A DNA stretch of 64,000 nt, from positions 496,001 to 560,000 of the forward strand of contig CACVBU010000599.1 in NCBI GenBank assembly GCA_902728285.1. Reading direction: 5' to 3'. Position 1 is the first letter of the stretch. Each line of letters starts with the position of its first letter. The position numbers and the translations under genes were made by a program. Source of the DNA: Clytia hemisphaerica (lineage: Eukaryota > Cnidaria > Hydrozoa > Leptothecata > Clytiidae). Shown one piece after another: positions 22,301 through 32,364 of the stretch. The notes under the pieces were generated by a model. That model saw nothing but the letters and a program-made list of their open reading frames with translations. It was not told where the DNA came from and searched no databases.

Positions 22301-25300
22301 CACTTACCTAGATAGACGATCTAGGTAAAACCATTAATGATGATTTTCTATTTCTATATATTTATTTGCATAAATTCATTAGAATTACTTTCGCAAATAT
22401 TTAACAAAAAATTTTTTAGGAAAATAAAAAAATTTAAGTCTATTAAGTTAAGTTTATTTAAAATGTACATATAATGGTTAAAACAGGTTAAAATATTAAA
22501 ATGGTAAATAATAAATAAGAGATAAGTAAGTTTAAATAGTAAGTTAAAGATAATATTTCCAGAAAAACTAACAGTAGTTAGGAATTTAACGAAGGCAAAA
22601 ATTTGCAAAAGTTTGTCGCGAGGTAGATTATAGACATGACTGGAGAATTAGACAGAAGCTTAAGTGTTTTGTCTTAAGTAATTGAAAAGTGTATATGATT
22701 ATAATACTTATTTAATAGTCAAAGAGTTTCTAAATTCATCCCTTTCTTTTAAATTTACAATTCCATTGTCCAAGCTATTCCATAGTTTGATAGTGAAAGG
22801 AAAAAATGAGTTTTCATAAACTTTAAGTTTTGCATGGATCAAGTTATATTTTACATTAGAAGTCCTTTGTCTTGTTGGTAGTAAAGGCTTCTCCATGTAT
22901 TTAAAGCCATTTACACAATCAAATAACATTTTCAAACAAGATAAGTCTCTTCGCATTTCAAGAGACTCGAGATTCAATCGTTTAGCCATTGCTGTTGGAC
23001 TGTAATGGTATGCCCATTTGTTCTCAATCCATCTACAAGCTTTGCGCTGGACCATTTCGATCTTGCTAGATAACGTTGTGTTGTTATGAGGGCACCAGAC
23101 AGGGCTAGCATATTCGAGAATTGGGCGGATGAATATTTTGTAGCATTCGAGTTTGGTCTCTTTAAGACATGATTGAAGGTTGCGTTGCAGGAAAAGTCTC
23201 ACATTGGTAGCTTTAGAGACAATCGTGTTAACGTGGTCTTTCCAATTTAGCTTTTTGTTGATGGTTACCCCTAAGTATTTGGCTTTGCTGACTGTTTCTA
23301 GTTTCTCATTGTGGATGAAGTAATCACAGACAGTAGGTTTTACTTTATTTGTTATTCGCAAAACTTTACATTTCTTGGGATGGAATTCCATGGACCAATC
23401 GTCTTCCCATTTTTGTAACTTGTCAAGGTCGTTTTGGAGAATAGTGGTGTCGTTTAGGCTACGAATGATACGGTGTAGGAGTGAGTCGTCAGCAAATAAA
23501 GCAAGTGTGGATTCGGTTGTGAGTGGCATATCGTTAATATATATGAGAAAGAGTAATGGGCCCAATACAGATCCCTGTGGTACTCCTGATTCAACTTTTG
23601 ATTGTGGGGACGTAGATCCTCGGACAACAACACATTGGGTTCTGTTGGATAGAAAGTCAGTGATCCACGATAATATTTCATTTCGAATGCCGTAGTGATG
23701 TAATTTGATGAGTAGCTTTCTGTGGTTAACTTTATCGAAAGCCTTGCTAAAGTCTAGAAGGACTGAGTCAATCTGTTCACTGTTGTTAAGGGCTTTTGCA
23801 AATTTATCAACCGTTGCTAGTAATTGTGTTTCGCATGAGCGTTGTTTGCGAAAACCGTGTTGAGCATCACTAAGTGTACCGTCTTTCTCGAGATGGGTCA
23901 TGATATGGCTGAATAGGATGTGCTCCATGATCTTGCAGGAAATAGAAGTGAGGCTGACTGGTCGATAGTTTTCAGCAGTTGATCTGGATTTGTTTCCTCC
24001 TTTGTGAATTGGAGTGACAGTGCCTTTTTTCCAGTCTTCCGGTACTTTCCCTTGTTTAAGTGAGGCGGTGAATAGTTTAACATATGCATCTATAATCTCT
24101 TCAGCACATTCTTTAAGAAATCGAGCAGGTATATTGTCAGGTCCGCATGCTTTACCGGGATCAATGTTTTTCAATAGTTTTTCAATTCCATTTCTTGTAA
24201 AGTTAATATTGGCAATGTCTGAACCTTTGGGACCGTTGATTGTTGGAGTTATACCATTGTCCTTGGAGAAAACACTGCAATAATGTTGATTGAGGAGTTG
24301 GGCGATTTCACCATCATCTGAGTGGGTTTGTCCATTTTTGTCAATGAGTGGCGCAACTCCAGCAATATCATTTCGCTTAGATTTGATATATTTAAAAAGT
24401 TTCTTTTTATTTCCTGTTACTGTCTCTTTAACGAAATTGTTTTTTGTGGTGTTACAGATCTTTCTATAGTGTTTTGCTGCTAGTTGAAATTTCACCCAGT
24501 CTTCATCTTTTCTTGTTCGCTTGTAAACTCTATACCGTCTGATTTTCTGTCGGTTAGCTCTTTTGCATATTTGATTGAACCAGGGTTGATCAAAGCGTTT
24601 TTTTGTTGTGGTTGTTGGGACATGGCGCTCTTGACATACTTTAACCATATTTTTTATACCGTTCCAGATTTCATTTACTGGGGTTTCGTCAGATGTTGTA
24701 TTACAAAGGGTTCTGCATTTATCTCTAACGTCGTTACGGAGTGCTGTAAAATCAGTTCTGTTCCAGCACATCACTTTGCGTTGGATCGGTTTATGTCTCT
24801 GAGGGTGGCATATCATGTCTAAAAGTACGGCAGTATCGTGGTCACTAAAACCTGGGACTGGTGAGCAATTTGAGACAAAGCCTGGTCGGTTTGTGAGCAT
24901 AAGGTCAAGTATTGCTTTCTTGCGTGTTGTAAAATTGACCATTTGATGAAGACCTGAAGTTTCAAAGACTTCAAGGTATTGTTCGTTTAGTTCTTTCGAA
25001 TACTGATTGGAAGTGATACTGTTGGTGTTCCAATCTATATCTGGTAGGTTGAAGTCACCCCCTATCCAAAGATGATGATTTTTGTATTTCTTACAGATGT
25101 CTGTTATTTCTTCTGTTAATTGTTTGTTTTGTTCTTTAGAGTTATACATTGAACGGTAACATGCTGAGACTATGACAGGTTTCTGATGTGTTTGTATTTT
25201 AACAGTTACAATTTCAGGTACTTTGTTGGGTATTTGGTCAACTTTCATCCAATCTCTGTAGATGATAATGACTCCTCCTTTTCCGTCTTCCCTATCTCTA

Positions 25301-25860
25301 CGTTCTGCTAGGTAATGTGGTGGTAAGAATTCAGAGTTTTTGGTACGTTCTTTAAGATGAGATTCGGATCCAATTACTACGTCGATTTGGTGGTCCTTGA
25401 AGAACTTTTCTAAGGAGTTACGTTTGCTCCAGATACTTTGAAAGTTACATACTAGAATTCTGAGTTTATCGACTTTCTTCTTATTCTTTTCATTATTGTC
25501 AGGTTGGATAGCAACATCGGTATCAGACTCTCTGTTCTCGTTCTCAAGAAGGTTGGTACAATCACTACAGTGCCAAGGAATGTCTACGTCGTTTGTGTGT
25601 CTTATGAATGTTTCAATGTCCATGGAAACACATATTTGATGGAACCATTGATCACAGGTGTCGCATGCTATTGCATTTTCATCTTGTTTGAATGGTTGTT
25701 TGCATGGTTGGCATATCATCTTGGATCATCAGTTGTACGGTTGCCGCCTTTTAGTGGACGGGTTTCCGTTGATTGTATTTATTTTAGTTTTGTTCTCTTA
25801 AACTTATTCACTTTTAGTCAAAATCAGGAGTGATTGGTGTTTTTTTTAATTAATGATAAA
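22300..25860 (-). mobile_element. CR1-type LINE, apparently near full length
   Basis: A non-LTR retrotransposon on the minus strand, built around the intact ORF at 22708-25719. The segment 22300-22707 is an AT-rich stretch that I take as its 3' UTR, and 25720-25860 a short 5' leader. Neither end nor a target duplication could be fixed, so both boundaries are approximate. Confidence 0.6.
22708..25719 (-). CDS. LINE polyprotein: PHD finger, AP endonuclease, reverse transcriptase
   Basis: 1003 codons with no frameshift or stop. An N-terminal PHD-type zinc finger (about residues 3-56: CxxC, CxxC, WFHQIC, CxxC) is followed by an apurinic/apyrimidinic-type endonuclease (about 85-300) showing SESHL, IGGDFNLPDIDW and SDHDTAVLL. 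The reverse transcriptase (about 520-800) shows LLDFSKAFDKVNH, GVPQGSVLGPLLF and the catalytic LFADDS. The tail has the KYLGVTIN and YASPVW blocks of CR1/Jockey-group LINEs. These proteins nick target DNA and prime reverse transcription there. The intact frame suggests recent activity. In many CR1 elements the PHD finger sits in a separate ORF1; here it is fused in front of the endonuclease. Confidence 0.95.
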   Translation of the reverse strand: MICQPCKQPFKQDENAIACDTCDQWFHQICVSMDIETFIRHTNDVDIPWHCSDCTNLLENENRESDTDVAIQPDNNEKNKKKVDKLRILVCNFQSIWSKRNSLEKFFKDHQIDVVIGSESHLKERTKNSEFLPPHYLAERRDREDGKGGVIIIYRDWMKVDQIPNKVPEIVTVKIQTHQKPVIVSACYRSMYNSKEQNKQLTEEITDICKKYKNHHLWIGGDFNLPDIDWNTNSITSNQYSKELNEQYLEVFETSGLHQMVNFTTRKKAILDLMLTNRPGFVSNCSPVPGFSDHDTAVLLDMICHPQRHKPIQRKVMCWNRTDFTALRNDVRDKCRTLCNTTSDETPVNEIWNGIKNMVKVCQERHVPTTTTKKRFDQPWFNQICKRANRQKIRRYRVYKRTRKDEDWVKFQLAAKHYRKICNTTKNNFVKETVTGNKKKLFKYIKSKRNDIAGVAPLIDKNGQTHSDDGEIAQLLNQHYCSVFSKDNGITPTINGPKGSDIANINFTRNGIEKLLKNIDPGKACGPDNIPARFLKECAEEIIDAYVKLFTASLKQGKVPEDWKKGTVTPIHKGGNKSRSTAENYRPVSLTSISCKIMEHILFSHIMTHLEKDGTLSDAQHGFRKQRSCETQLLATVDKFAKALNNSEQIDSVLLDFSKAFDKVNHRKLLIKLHHYGIRNEILSWITDFLSNRTQCVVVRGSTSPQSKVESGVPQGSVLGPLLFLIYINDMPLTTESTLALFADDSLLHRIIRSLNDTTILQNDLDKLQKWEDDWSMEFHPKKCKVLRITNKVKPTVCDYFIHNEKLETVSKAKYLGVTINKKLNWKDHVNTIVSKATNVRLFLQRNLQSCLKETKLECYKIFIRPILEYASPVWCPHNNTTLSSKIEMVQRKACRWIENKWAYHYSPTAMAKRLNLESLEMRRDLSCLKMLFDCVNGFKYMEKPLLPTRQRTSNVKYNLIHAKLKVYENSFFPFTIKLWNSLDNGIVNLKERDEFRNSLTIK

Positions 25861-26206
25861 TTCAGACTGTGAAATGGTCTGTGTAAGTTACTAATCGAGC
25901 TACTGATAGATGTAGCAAAACTAAGATTTACCATTTCATATCTTCTTCTCAAAAATCATTGAAAATCGTTGTCAAAATCGAAATTGCAGTCCATATTGAA
26001 TCGGTGTAAACGAACACAATCGCCACCGCTAACAAAGAGGTCAACTTTGTAAATCTGTAAATCTCAACAAGATTCCTGCAGCGTTTTACTTCAATTTTAC
26101 AGAGTAAAAAAAGTTGAGAGTTTTGCTGCCCGCGTACGAAAGATGAAAACGCGTTTTAACCGCGGGATCTGGGGCTCATTTTAGAATTAAAGCGACACGT
26201 GAAGTT

Positions 26207-26212
26207 CTTTTC
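26207..26212 (+). promoter_or_regulatory. Candidate 5' TOP transcription start of RPL4
   Basis: A C followed by four T and a C lies 73 nt upstream of the RPL4 start codon. Ribosomal-protein mRNAs of animals usually begin with such a terminal oligopyrimidine tract, which couples their translation to growth signalling. No TATA box is evident. Inferred only from position and composition. Confidence 0.3.
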
Positions 26213-26279
26213 AAGATCAAATTCATCGCAGAAAGACCTGTCTAAAATTTGGAATTATAACAAGTAGCTCTACCCTAAA

Positions 26280-29200
26280 ATGGTAAGAATTCTTTCACAT
26301 CAATCTCAGTTAAAATTCGACAAGATATCTATCATATATAGCAATGATGACACACTTGCCCTCAATGATGCATTGATTTGCATTCTTGATTAAAAGTATG
26401 AAGTCTGAGTTGTAGTGTGAGAATTTTCACAACAAGATTGTTAGCCTGTCTACAAGATTGTCTGCCCACACTTTGTCCGTCCCCATCGTCTTGGGAGGTA
26501 AACAAACTGTTTCACCTGTGTTTCTTTAGGGGTTGAAGTGTCAGGAGGTACTGGATCCAAAGGGAGACTTTTTAAATCAACTTGGTCCTGTTTAGCAAGA
26601 AAAGATTTCTATTTCAATTTGGTTGAGTTGCAGGAGGATTTGAGGCCCATTTTCGCAACTATAGATGCTTTCAATGAGCGCCCCATCAGCACCTTGGACT
26701 GACTACCCAATTCCCCTCACATGGCATAGGTTGACCCAGGCGAAGGTTCATTCACTTACCAAGTGAACCGCTGCGAGTGGGAATCGAACCTTTGTTTTTT
26801 TACTAAAACTTCATCTTGGGTCATTTAGCTTAGGGGCCGTCGACATTTGACTGTCAAATTTTTTAACGGCATTTGGCCGTTAAGGGAGGGGAGGGGGTCG
26901 ACCATGTGCCGTTAAGGGAAGGTCGAAAATCTCTTTAGGGGTCAACTCACCACATATCAATTCTTTTCACCAGAAAATATTGATTTTTGAGACGTTTATT
27001 TCATACAAATGTTACTTTCCATATTTCTGCTAAAGTCACATACCTAAAGTATTCACTTCGCTATTTTTTAGAATAATTTTAACCAAAACAAACGACCCGA
27101 TGTTTATGTCTCGTGTTCCATTTGTTTAGACGGTCCGCGCGGCCCTTGAATTTCGCAGACGGTCGGTCTTTTTTCTTTGAAATGCCGCTATTCTTTCGAT
27201 TATGATTAGGGAGATAATTAATTCGTGCAACTTTCAGAAAAAAGTTTAGAAATAATCTCCGTTATTTTAAAAATGTAAACTGAGCGAAGCCGTAGCGATA
27301 TTAAAGATGGCTGACGAAACATCGATGAAAGTGAAGGAGAAAATTTTGAGTTTTATCGATTTTTGACAATTTTTTAACTTTAGAGAATTTGATGGCCGTT
27401 AACGTAGAGGGGGGGAGGGGGTCAGAACCATTCGAATGTCGACGGCCCCTTAGAAACTTATCATTTAGGAAAAATATGACTTCGTCTAATAGCCGTTCCT
27501 TCGTCCAAACCAGAGGTTATTGATAGGACCTTCCCAGCACTCTGGAAACTTCCAGAGTATTCCGGGTTCCAGAGTATTCCGGGTCAGCGAAAACAACACT
27601 GTTTTTTATTTTTCTCTCCAAACAGTTCCAGTATCTTACGGTGTTCCGGAGCACGGAGCACGAAAAAACAGCACTTTTTGCTCTGGACAATTCCAGAGTG
27701 CTGGGAGGGTACTGTATTAATTAGGCTTTTTCTATTTTAAATCATACAGGGGTTATTGAAAAACTTCTAAGGGGATATGATTCATTTTTCAGAATCTTCA
27801 AGGGGTCAAAACAAAATTTCATCTTCCAGGGGGTTCTTCCTCAACTTTCCAAGAGTGGGTGAAAAGTAGATTCCCCTAATAATTTTTCTTTTTTGAAATA
27901 GCTCTTTGGTTTGAAATTTTTCCAATTTGTATACATTATTATTTAAATTTTTATTTTCAGGCGGCCCGCCCACTTGTTTCTGTTTTCAATGAGCAAGGAG
28001 ATGTCTCCAGCCAAGTAACACTCCCAGCTGTCTTCAAGGCACCAATCCGATCAGACATTGTCAATTTTGTCCATACCAACATGGCCAAAAATTCCAGACA
28101 ACCCTATGCTGTCCACAAACATGCTGGTCACCAAACCTCAGCAGAATCATGGGGTACTGGTCGTGCTGTTGCCCGTATTCCAAGAGTACGTGGTGGTGGT
28201 ACCCACAGATCTGGTCAGGGTGCCTTCGGTAACATGTGCCGTGGAGGACGAATGTTTGCTCCAACCAAAACATGGAGAAGATGGCATCGTCCTATCAACC
28301 AAAACCAACGAAGATATGCTGTCTGCTCAGCAGTTGCTGCTAGTGCTCTTCCACCCCTTGTCATGGCCCGTGGACACAAAATTGATGGAATTCCAGAAGT
28401 TCCAGTTGTTTGCTCTAATGCTATCGAAAGCTTCACAAAAACAAAATCAGCTGTTGCTTTACTAAAGAAAATTAACGCATACGATGATGTACAAAAATGT
28501 CAAGACTCAAAGAAAGTTCGCGCTGGAAAAGTAAGGGCTTAGATATTTTCCCATAATCACTTGTATATTGGCTATGATGAACTTACTTGCCCTCAATGAT
28601 ACATTAGTTTGCTTCATGATTATTTATATTTTTCTGAGTCAATTTTAGGATGGTTAAGATGTTTTGTATTTTTTTAAACAAAAACTTTAGAAATACTATA
28701 TTCTTATTGCTTTAGGGTAAAATGAGAAACCGACGTTACACAATGCGCAGAGGACCTCTTGTTGTTTATAATGAAGATCACGGCATCCAACAAGCTTTCC
28801 GAAATTTACCTGGCGTTGAAACAATTTCTGTTGATCGACTAAACCTTCTCAAACTGTGTCCTGGAGGACATCTCGGCCGGTGAGTGATATGAATAATTTT
28901 AAATTTACACTTAAAAAATTTTCACACCTTGAGCGTGATGACGTTTCCAATACAAATTTATTTTCTTTGTCAGCTATTTCGTATTGACTTAAATTTGTTT
29001 TTTTAGGTCAAAATATTGTAAACAAAAAATTCTCTGCAAAATTAAATTCCAGCAAAACTTCTGAATTTTGAGCTGTGAACTGCAAAAATATCTGCCCTTG
29101 AGGTACACCATTTTTTGTTTCTGTACTAATTCTATAACAATTGTGTCTCTCATAGACTCTGCATCTGGTCTGAAGGTGCATTCAAAAAACTCGACTCCAT

Positions 29201-29884
29201 CTATGGAACATGGAGAAAACCATCAACACAAAAAACGAACTTCAAGTAAGTATAATTTGGTCTGAAATCATTTCCTCTGATGAAAAATTGTATCATACTT
29301 CCAGCCATGGTGAACATTATGACTACAATTCTCTGATGGAATACTCTCTGAAGTTTGGATCTATGTAGTGCCTGTCATGTCCACTTTTGTTTTTTGACAC
29401 TAGCGTCTTTGGTAAAAAGATACCTTACATTTCAAATTTTTCCTATGTTCCAATGATGAGAAACCTTAACTTACTTCCAATCGTGGTGATTAATAGACTA
29501 CAATTCTCTGAGGAACAAGACAAAAATTATGCAGCTCGTTTTGGGCACTGCCTCCTGAACTGCACCAAGATAAGATTGTGTAGAATGTTTCTCAACAGCT
29601 CTCTAAATAATTTTATAATTTTTAGTCTTCCACGACACAAGATGGCTATGCCAGATCTCGCTCGAATCATCAACTCCGACGAAATCCAAAGTGTTGTTCG
29701 GCCAGTCAAACCACGTGCTCGACGTGCTACCATCAAGAAGAACCCACTCAAGAACTCCGCCATCATGTCCCGCCTCAACCCACACGCCCGTGTCACCAAA
29801 CGTGCCGCTATCGTCGCTCAAGAACGTCGTGCGGCCGCGAAGGACAAGGCTTTAGATGCGAAGCGTGGAATTGCAAAGAAGTGA
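26280..29884 (+). CDS. RPL4: 60S ribosomal protein L4 (uL4)
   Basis: Exons 26280-26282, 27961-28530, 28716-28879, 29156-29245 and 29626-29884 join in frame to 361 residues (1086 nt with stop). Exon 1 holds only the ATG; the donor follows at once. The protein carries the uL4 signatures: [11 protein letters not shown] at the N-terminus, [52 protein letters not shown], then [49 protein letters not shown] and KKNPLKN. uL4 binds large-subunit rRNA, and its internal loop lines the peptide exit tunnel. The C-terminus stops soon after the conserved part, lacking the long Lys/Ala tail of vertebrate L4. AATAAA is at 29929-29934. The introns host four snoRNA candidates and two or more transposons. Confidence 0.97.
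26338..26413 (+). ncRNA. Box C/D snoRNA in RPL4 intron 1 (predicted SNORD103-like, 18S Gm601)
   Basis: C box ATGATGA (26344-26350), D box CTGA (26405-26408), and a terminal stem ATAGC/GTTGT that closes with G-U pairs. Behind the C box lies ACTTGCCCTC, complementary to the conserved 18S segment GAGGGCAAGT. If the following ATGA is box D', the fifth paired base is the middle G of GGG, human G601, which human SNORD103 is known to guide. A second copy with the same guide is in intron 2. Confidence 0.7.
26605..26792 (-). mobile_element. tRNA-derived SINE, 5'-truncated, in RPL4 intron 1
   Basis: On the minus strand this matches the body of the SINE at 52319-52531 (shared words ATTTGGTTGAGTTGCAGG, CAGCACCTTGGACTGAC, GGCGAAGGTT and CCAAGTGAACCGCTG) up to the tRNA-like B box, where the copy stops. 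The A-box half is missing, as in 5'-truncated insertions. Confidence 0.7.
26833..27449. mobile_element. PIF/Harbinger-like MITE family B, 617 bp, TSD TTA
   Basis: Terminal inverted repeats GGGGCCGTCGACATT and AATGTCGACGGCCCC are flanked by TTA on both sides. The interior aligns in reverse with the 18093-18614 element (GCTGACGAAAC, AATTAATT, GGCCCTTGAATTT), so the family is mobile in this genome. It lies in RPL4 intron 1. Confidence 0.75.
27526..27714. mobile_element. Small TIR element in RPL4 intron 1
   Basis: CCTTCCCAGCACTCTGGAA at the left pairs with TTCCAGAGTGCTGGGAGG at the right; TA lies just outside both ends, suggesting a Tc1/mariner-type MITE. TTCCAGAGTATTCCGGG is repeated twice inside. 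Confidence 0.6.
28568..28642 (+). ncRNA. Box C/D snoRNA in RPL4 intron 2 (predicted SNORD103-like, 18S Gm601)
   Basis: C box ATGATGA (28574-28580), D box CTGA (28634-28637), and a terminal stem TTGGC/GTCAA. It shares the block ACTTGCCCTCAATGAT and the block TTTGC..TGATTA (a likely C' box) with the intron 1 snoRNA, while the segment before box D differs. So the D' guide against 18S GAGGGCAAGT is what is conserved between the two copies. Confidence 0.75.
29270..29343 (+). ncRNA. Box C/D snoRNA candidate in RPL4 intron 4, first copy
   Basis: C-box-like CTGATGA (29277-29283, first base off consensus), D box CTGA (29333-29336), and a terminal stem TTCC/GGAA with single-base bulges. The D-box guide GACTACAATTCT is identical to that of the second copy 170 bp downstream. 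Target not assigned. Confidence 0.55.
29446..29517 (+). ncRNA. Box C/D snoRNA in RPL4 intron 4, second copy
   Basis: C box ATGATGA (29453-29459), D box CTGA (29508-29511), and a perfect 6-bp terminal stem TGTTCC/GGAACA. The guide before box D, GACTACAATTCT, predicts a target AGAATTGTAGTC with methylation at its first U. A similar string may occur near the 5' end of invertebrate 28S rRNA, but I cannot confirm that from memory. Confidence 0.7.
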
Positions 29885-29928
29885 ATTTGAATGTACTATC
29901 TTGGCAAATGTTAATGTTTGTTCAGGGA

Positions 29929-29934
29929 AATAAA
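29929..29934 (+). terminator. RPL4 poly(A) signal
   Basis: AATAAA 45 nt after the RPL4 stop codon, a usual distance for a short ribosomal-protein 3' UTR. Confidence 0.75.
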
Positions 29935-30048
29935 TTATTGAAGAGAACTTGTTTCCATGAATTAATTTTTTGCTTTGATTAAGTTAGGCTTTTTTCAATT
30001 TTGCACCACCAGAAAGTTTTGACAATTTTTTTTGTTTTGTCAATCCTT

Positions 30049-30274
30049 GGGGCCGTTCACATAGTACGTACCCACTAAGGGGGAGGGGGTCTTCTCAAAA
30101 GCGTATGTTTGCGTACAGGGGGAGGGGAGGGGTTAAAGGAAAACGTACGTACGCAGAGAATTTTTTCATAGCCCTTTTTCGCTTGTTTTCTGTGGACTTT
30201 TACGCTTGTTTTACGTTATTTGCGTACAGGGGGAGGTGGTACTCAATTTTCGACATGTTAGTGTGGACGGCCCC
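30049..30274. mobile_element. MITE related to family B ends, 226 bp, TSD CTT
   Basis: Ends GGGGCCGTTCACATA and TAGTGTGGACGGCCCC, flanked by CTT on both sides. GCGTACAGGGGGAGG is repeated inside. The first eight bases equal those of the family B element in RPL4 intron 1. It lies just past the RPL4 poly(A) signal. Confidence 0.65.
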
Positions 30275-30884
30275 CTTATTGAATGTCCAAAATACTTAAA
30301 TTCGAAAACAGGCTCGAAATGCTTAGGTCTAAGACTTGACAAGGCCCAAGGCTAATTCCGTAAAATCTCAGCTAGAATCAGGAAAATACATTTTTCGTAG
30401 GTAATGCTGCCTAGCACATGATTAAATTTTTGCCCTATCTGATCCTAGATATGCTTATAAGTATGATTCGAATGCTCATTAAAAGATCAAAAAACTTTTA
30501 TTTGACAATTGTTTTAGATATGAGGCCTTTGAGAGGGAAACGAAAACATTTTTGGGAATAAATTTCGCCAAAAAATACAACAAGAAAGTTCAAGATACGA
30601 TATCTCGCTTACCAGACCCTTTTTTTGAACGCGGTTTTGTATTTGTACGGTACAATCCAGTCTGGATATATGCGCCGAATATCTCCGGCGTAGATTTGAA
30701 GTTTGAGATCTGCTGCCCTCAACTTTTCCCAGTCAAGTTGGCGCAGCTCCGGCGTAATATTTTCCTCCTTTCCAGACTGGCATGAAATACCTTATACTTG
30801 GGGCAGGGTATATTTTTTCGAGAATGAAATGTGATGATGTGGTTTTGAAGTATGATATATAAACAAAAACAAAGTGGATAAATA
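30275..30884. other. Intergenic, nothing recognised
   Basis: AT-rich sequence; the short open frame near 30552-30785 has no recognisable motif and no good splice or start context. Confidence 0.3.
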
Positions 30885-31649
30885 TTAACCCTATTTTTAT
30901 CAAGGGGGGGGTGTTTTCCACCAGGCTGGCACTCTTTTGCTAATAGCTCACTGAAAAATTTTTTTAACACTCTGAAAGTTTTTGACTTTTAATATAATCC
31001 TATTAGCAGCATGTATACCAAATTTTACAATTATACACCGACCAGATCAGGTTTTATGACTTTTTTGTGCAGGCATATCATAAAATCCAGCTAAAACCCT
31101 GTAAAATCCCAAAATCTTAAATTTAGCATAACTTTTGATCTAGCCATCCAACTGACTTCAAATTTTGACAGGTTATAGGTATTAATGATAAATTTTAAAA
31201 ATTATTTAAAAAATTTTCAAAAACTGCTGACGTCATCAAAAATGACGTCATTGTTTTTTGAAAAAATTTACTCATTTTCTGCATGGATTTTAAATTTTGA
31301 TTTTATTAGTATGGTAAAAACCGGCAAATATGTTAAAGATATTATTTTTGGCTTTTAGAAATTTAAAACAGAATTGAAATATCTCCATTCGTTCAACTTT
31401 GATTGCTATTTTATTGAACAGTACTTTTTCATTGGTCAGCGATAATTGTGAAACTTTGTGATGACGTCATCACCTTTATGATGACGTCATCAACCCAAAT
31501 TTTTTTCTATGAACTTCTATTATGATAGAGAACATTTGTGCCAAATTTCAAGTCCATACCTTTTCTAGATCAAAAGTTATGCAAGGCTGGTGGAAAACAC
31601 CCCCCTTGAGAATACAAAATCCGAAAAAGCCTGATAATAATAGGGTTAA
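30885..31649. mobile_element. TIR element, ~765 bp
   Basis: TTAACCCTATT at the left is matched by AATAGGGTTAA at the right. Inside these, GGGGGGTGTTTTCCACCAG is matched by CTGGTGGAAAACACCCCCC. The left arm lacks about 24 bp present on the right. The interior has TGACGTCA palindromes and no coding sequence. Confidence 0.6.
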
Positions 31650-32104
31650 ACATAATTGACAAAATTGATAAATAAATAAATTAATTTCTATATAGGGTGT
31701 CCCTAATAAAAGTATCGAGTTTGAACATGCGATTGAGTAGAAAGTTTTAAGTGTGTATTCACAAAATTGTATTTTAAGCTCTCCCTCTTTTTTCTTTGTC
31801 ATTACGTAACAATAAACACATACTCTGCCTGTTTACAAATGCAACGAAATTACGATCATGAGAAAAACGCAACAATTAAAACATGTTTGTAAAGAATCGT
31901 ATGTAAAACTATGAAAATAATAAAAATGGAATGTATGGAACAATAAAAAAGTAAAACGAGGGAATTTGAATTTTTATTAATTTTGATTTTTAAAGACGTA
32001 CATTTATGCAACAGGGGAATAGTAAAAGGGCTATTGATTAATTTATACGTTGTTGCCCCGCAGGGGCTTTTGTTGCTTCACGTAGCGGACCTGCTCGCCA
32101 GAAA

Positions 32105-32138
32105 AATATTCATATTCATATTCATATTCATATTCATG
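32105..32138 (+). repeat. (ATTCAT)n microsatellite
   Basis: Five or so ATTCAT units in the leader upstream of the Helitron-type gene. Confidence 0.7.
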
Positions 32139-32364
32139 TTTCGTCCGATTCTGAGCGGGCCGCGCGCGGTTAAAAAATGTTCGCGCGCGATAATCTCTTT
32201 TGCTGCTACTTGTATTGATTTCCTAGCTATGCACGGACAGAGAAGGTAGCTTTCCTAGCTATCCACGATGGTTGAAATTTGACAATGACTTGCTTTTGTA
32301 GCTAGCTGTGTCTTTTTGCTGAACAAGAAAACAGAAAAAGGTAAAAGGTAATATTCAAATATCT

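Noticed and set aside
23375..25833. Several plus-strand frames of 60-112 codons
   Set aside because: They are antisense shadows of the intact LINE ORF.
28930..29070. GTGATGA in RPL4 intron 3 as a fifth C/D snoRNA
   Set aside because: No D box at a suitable distance and no terminal stem.
30552..30785. 77-codon frame between transposons
   Set aside because: No recognisable motif, no conserved splice sites, and a neighbourhood of repeats.
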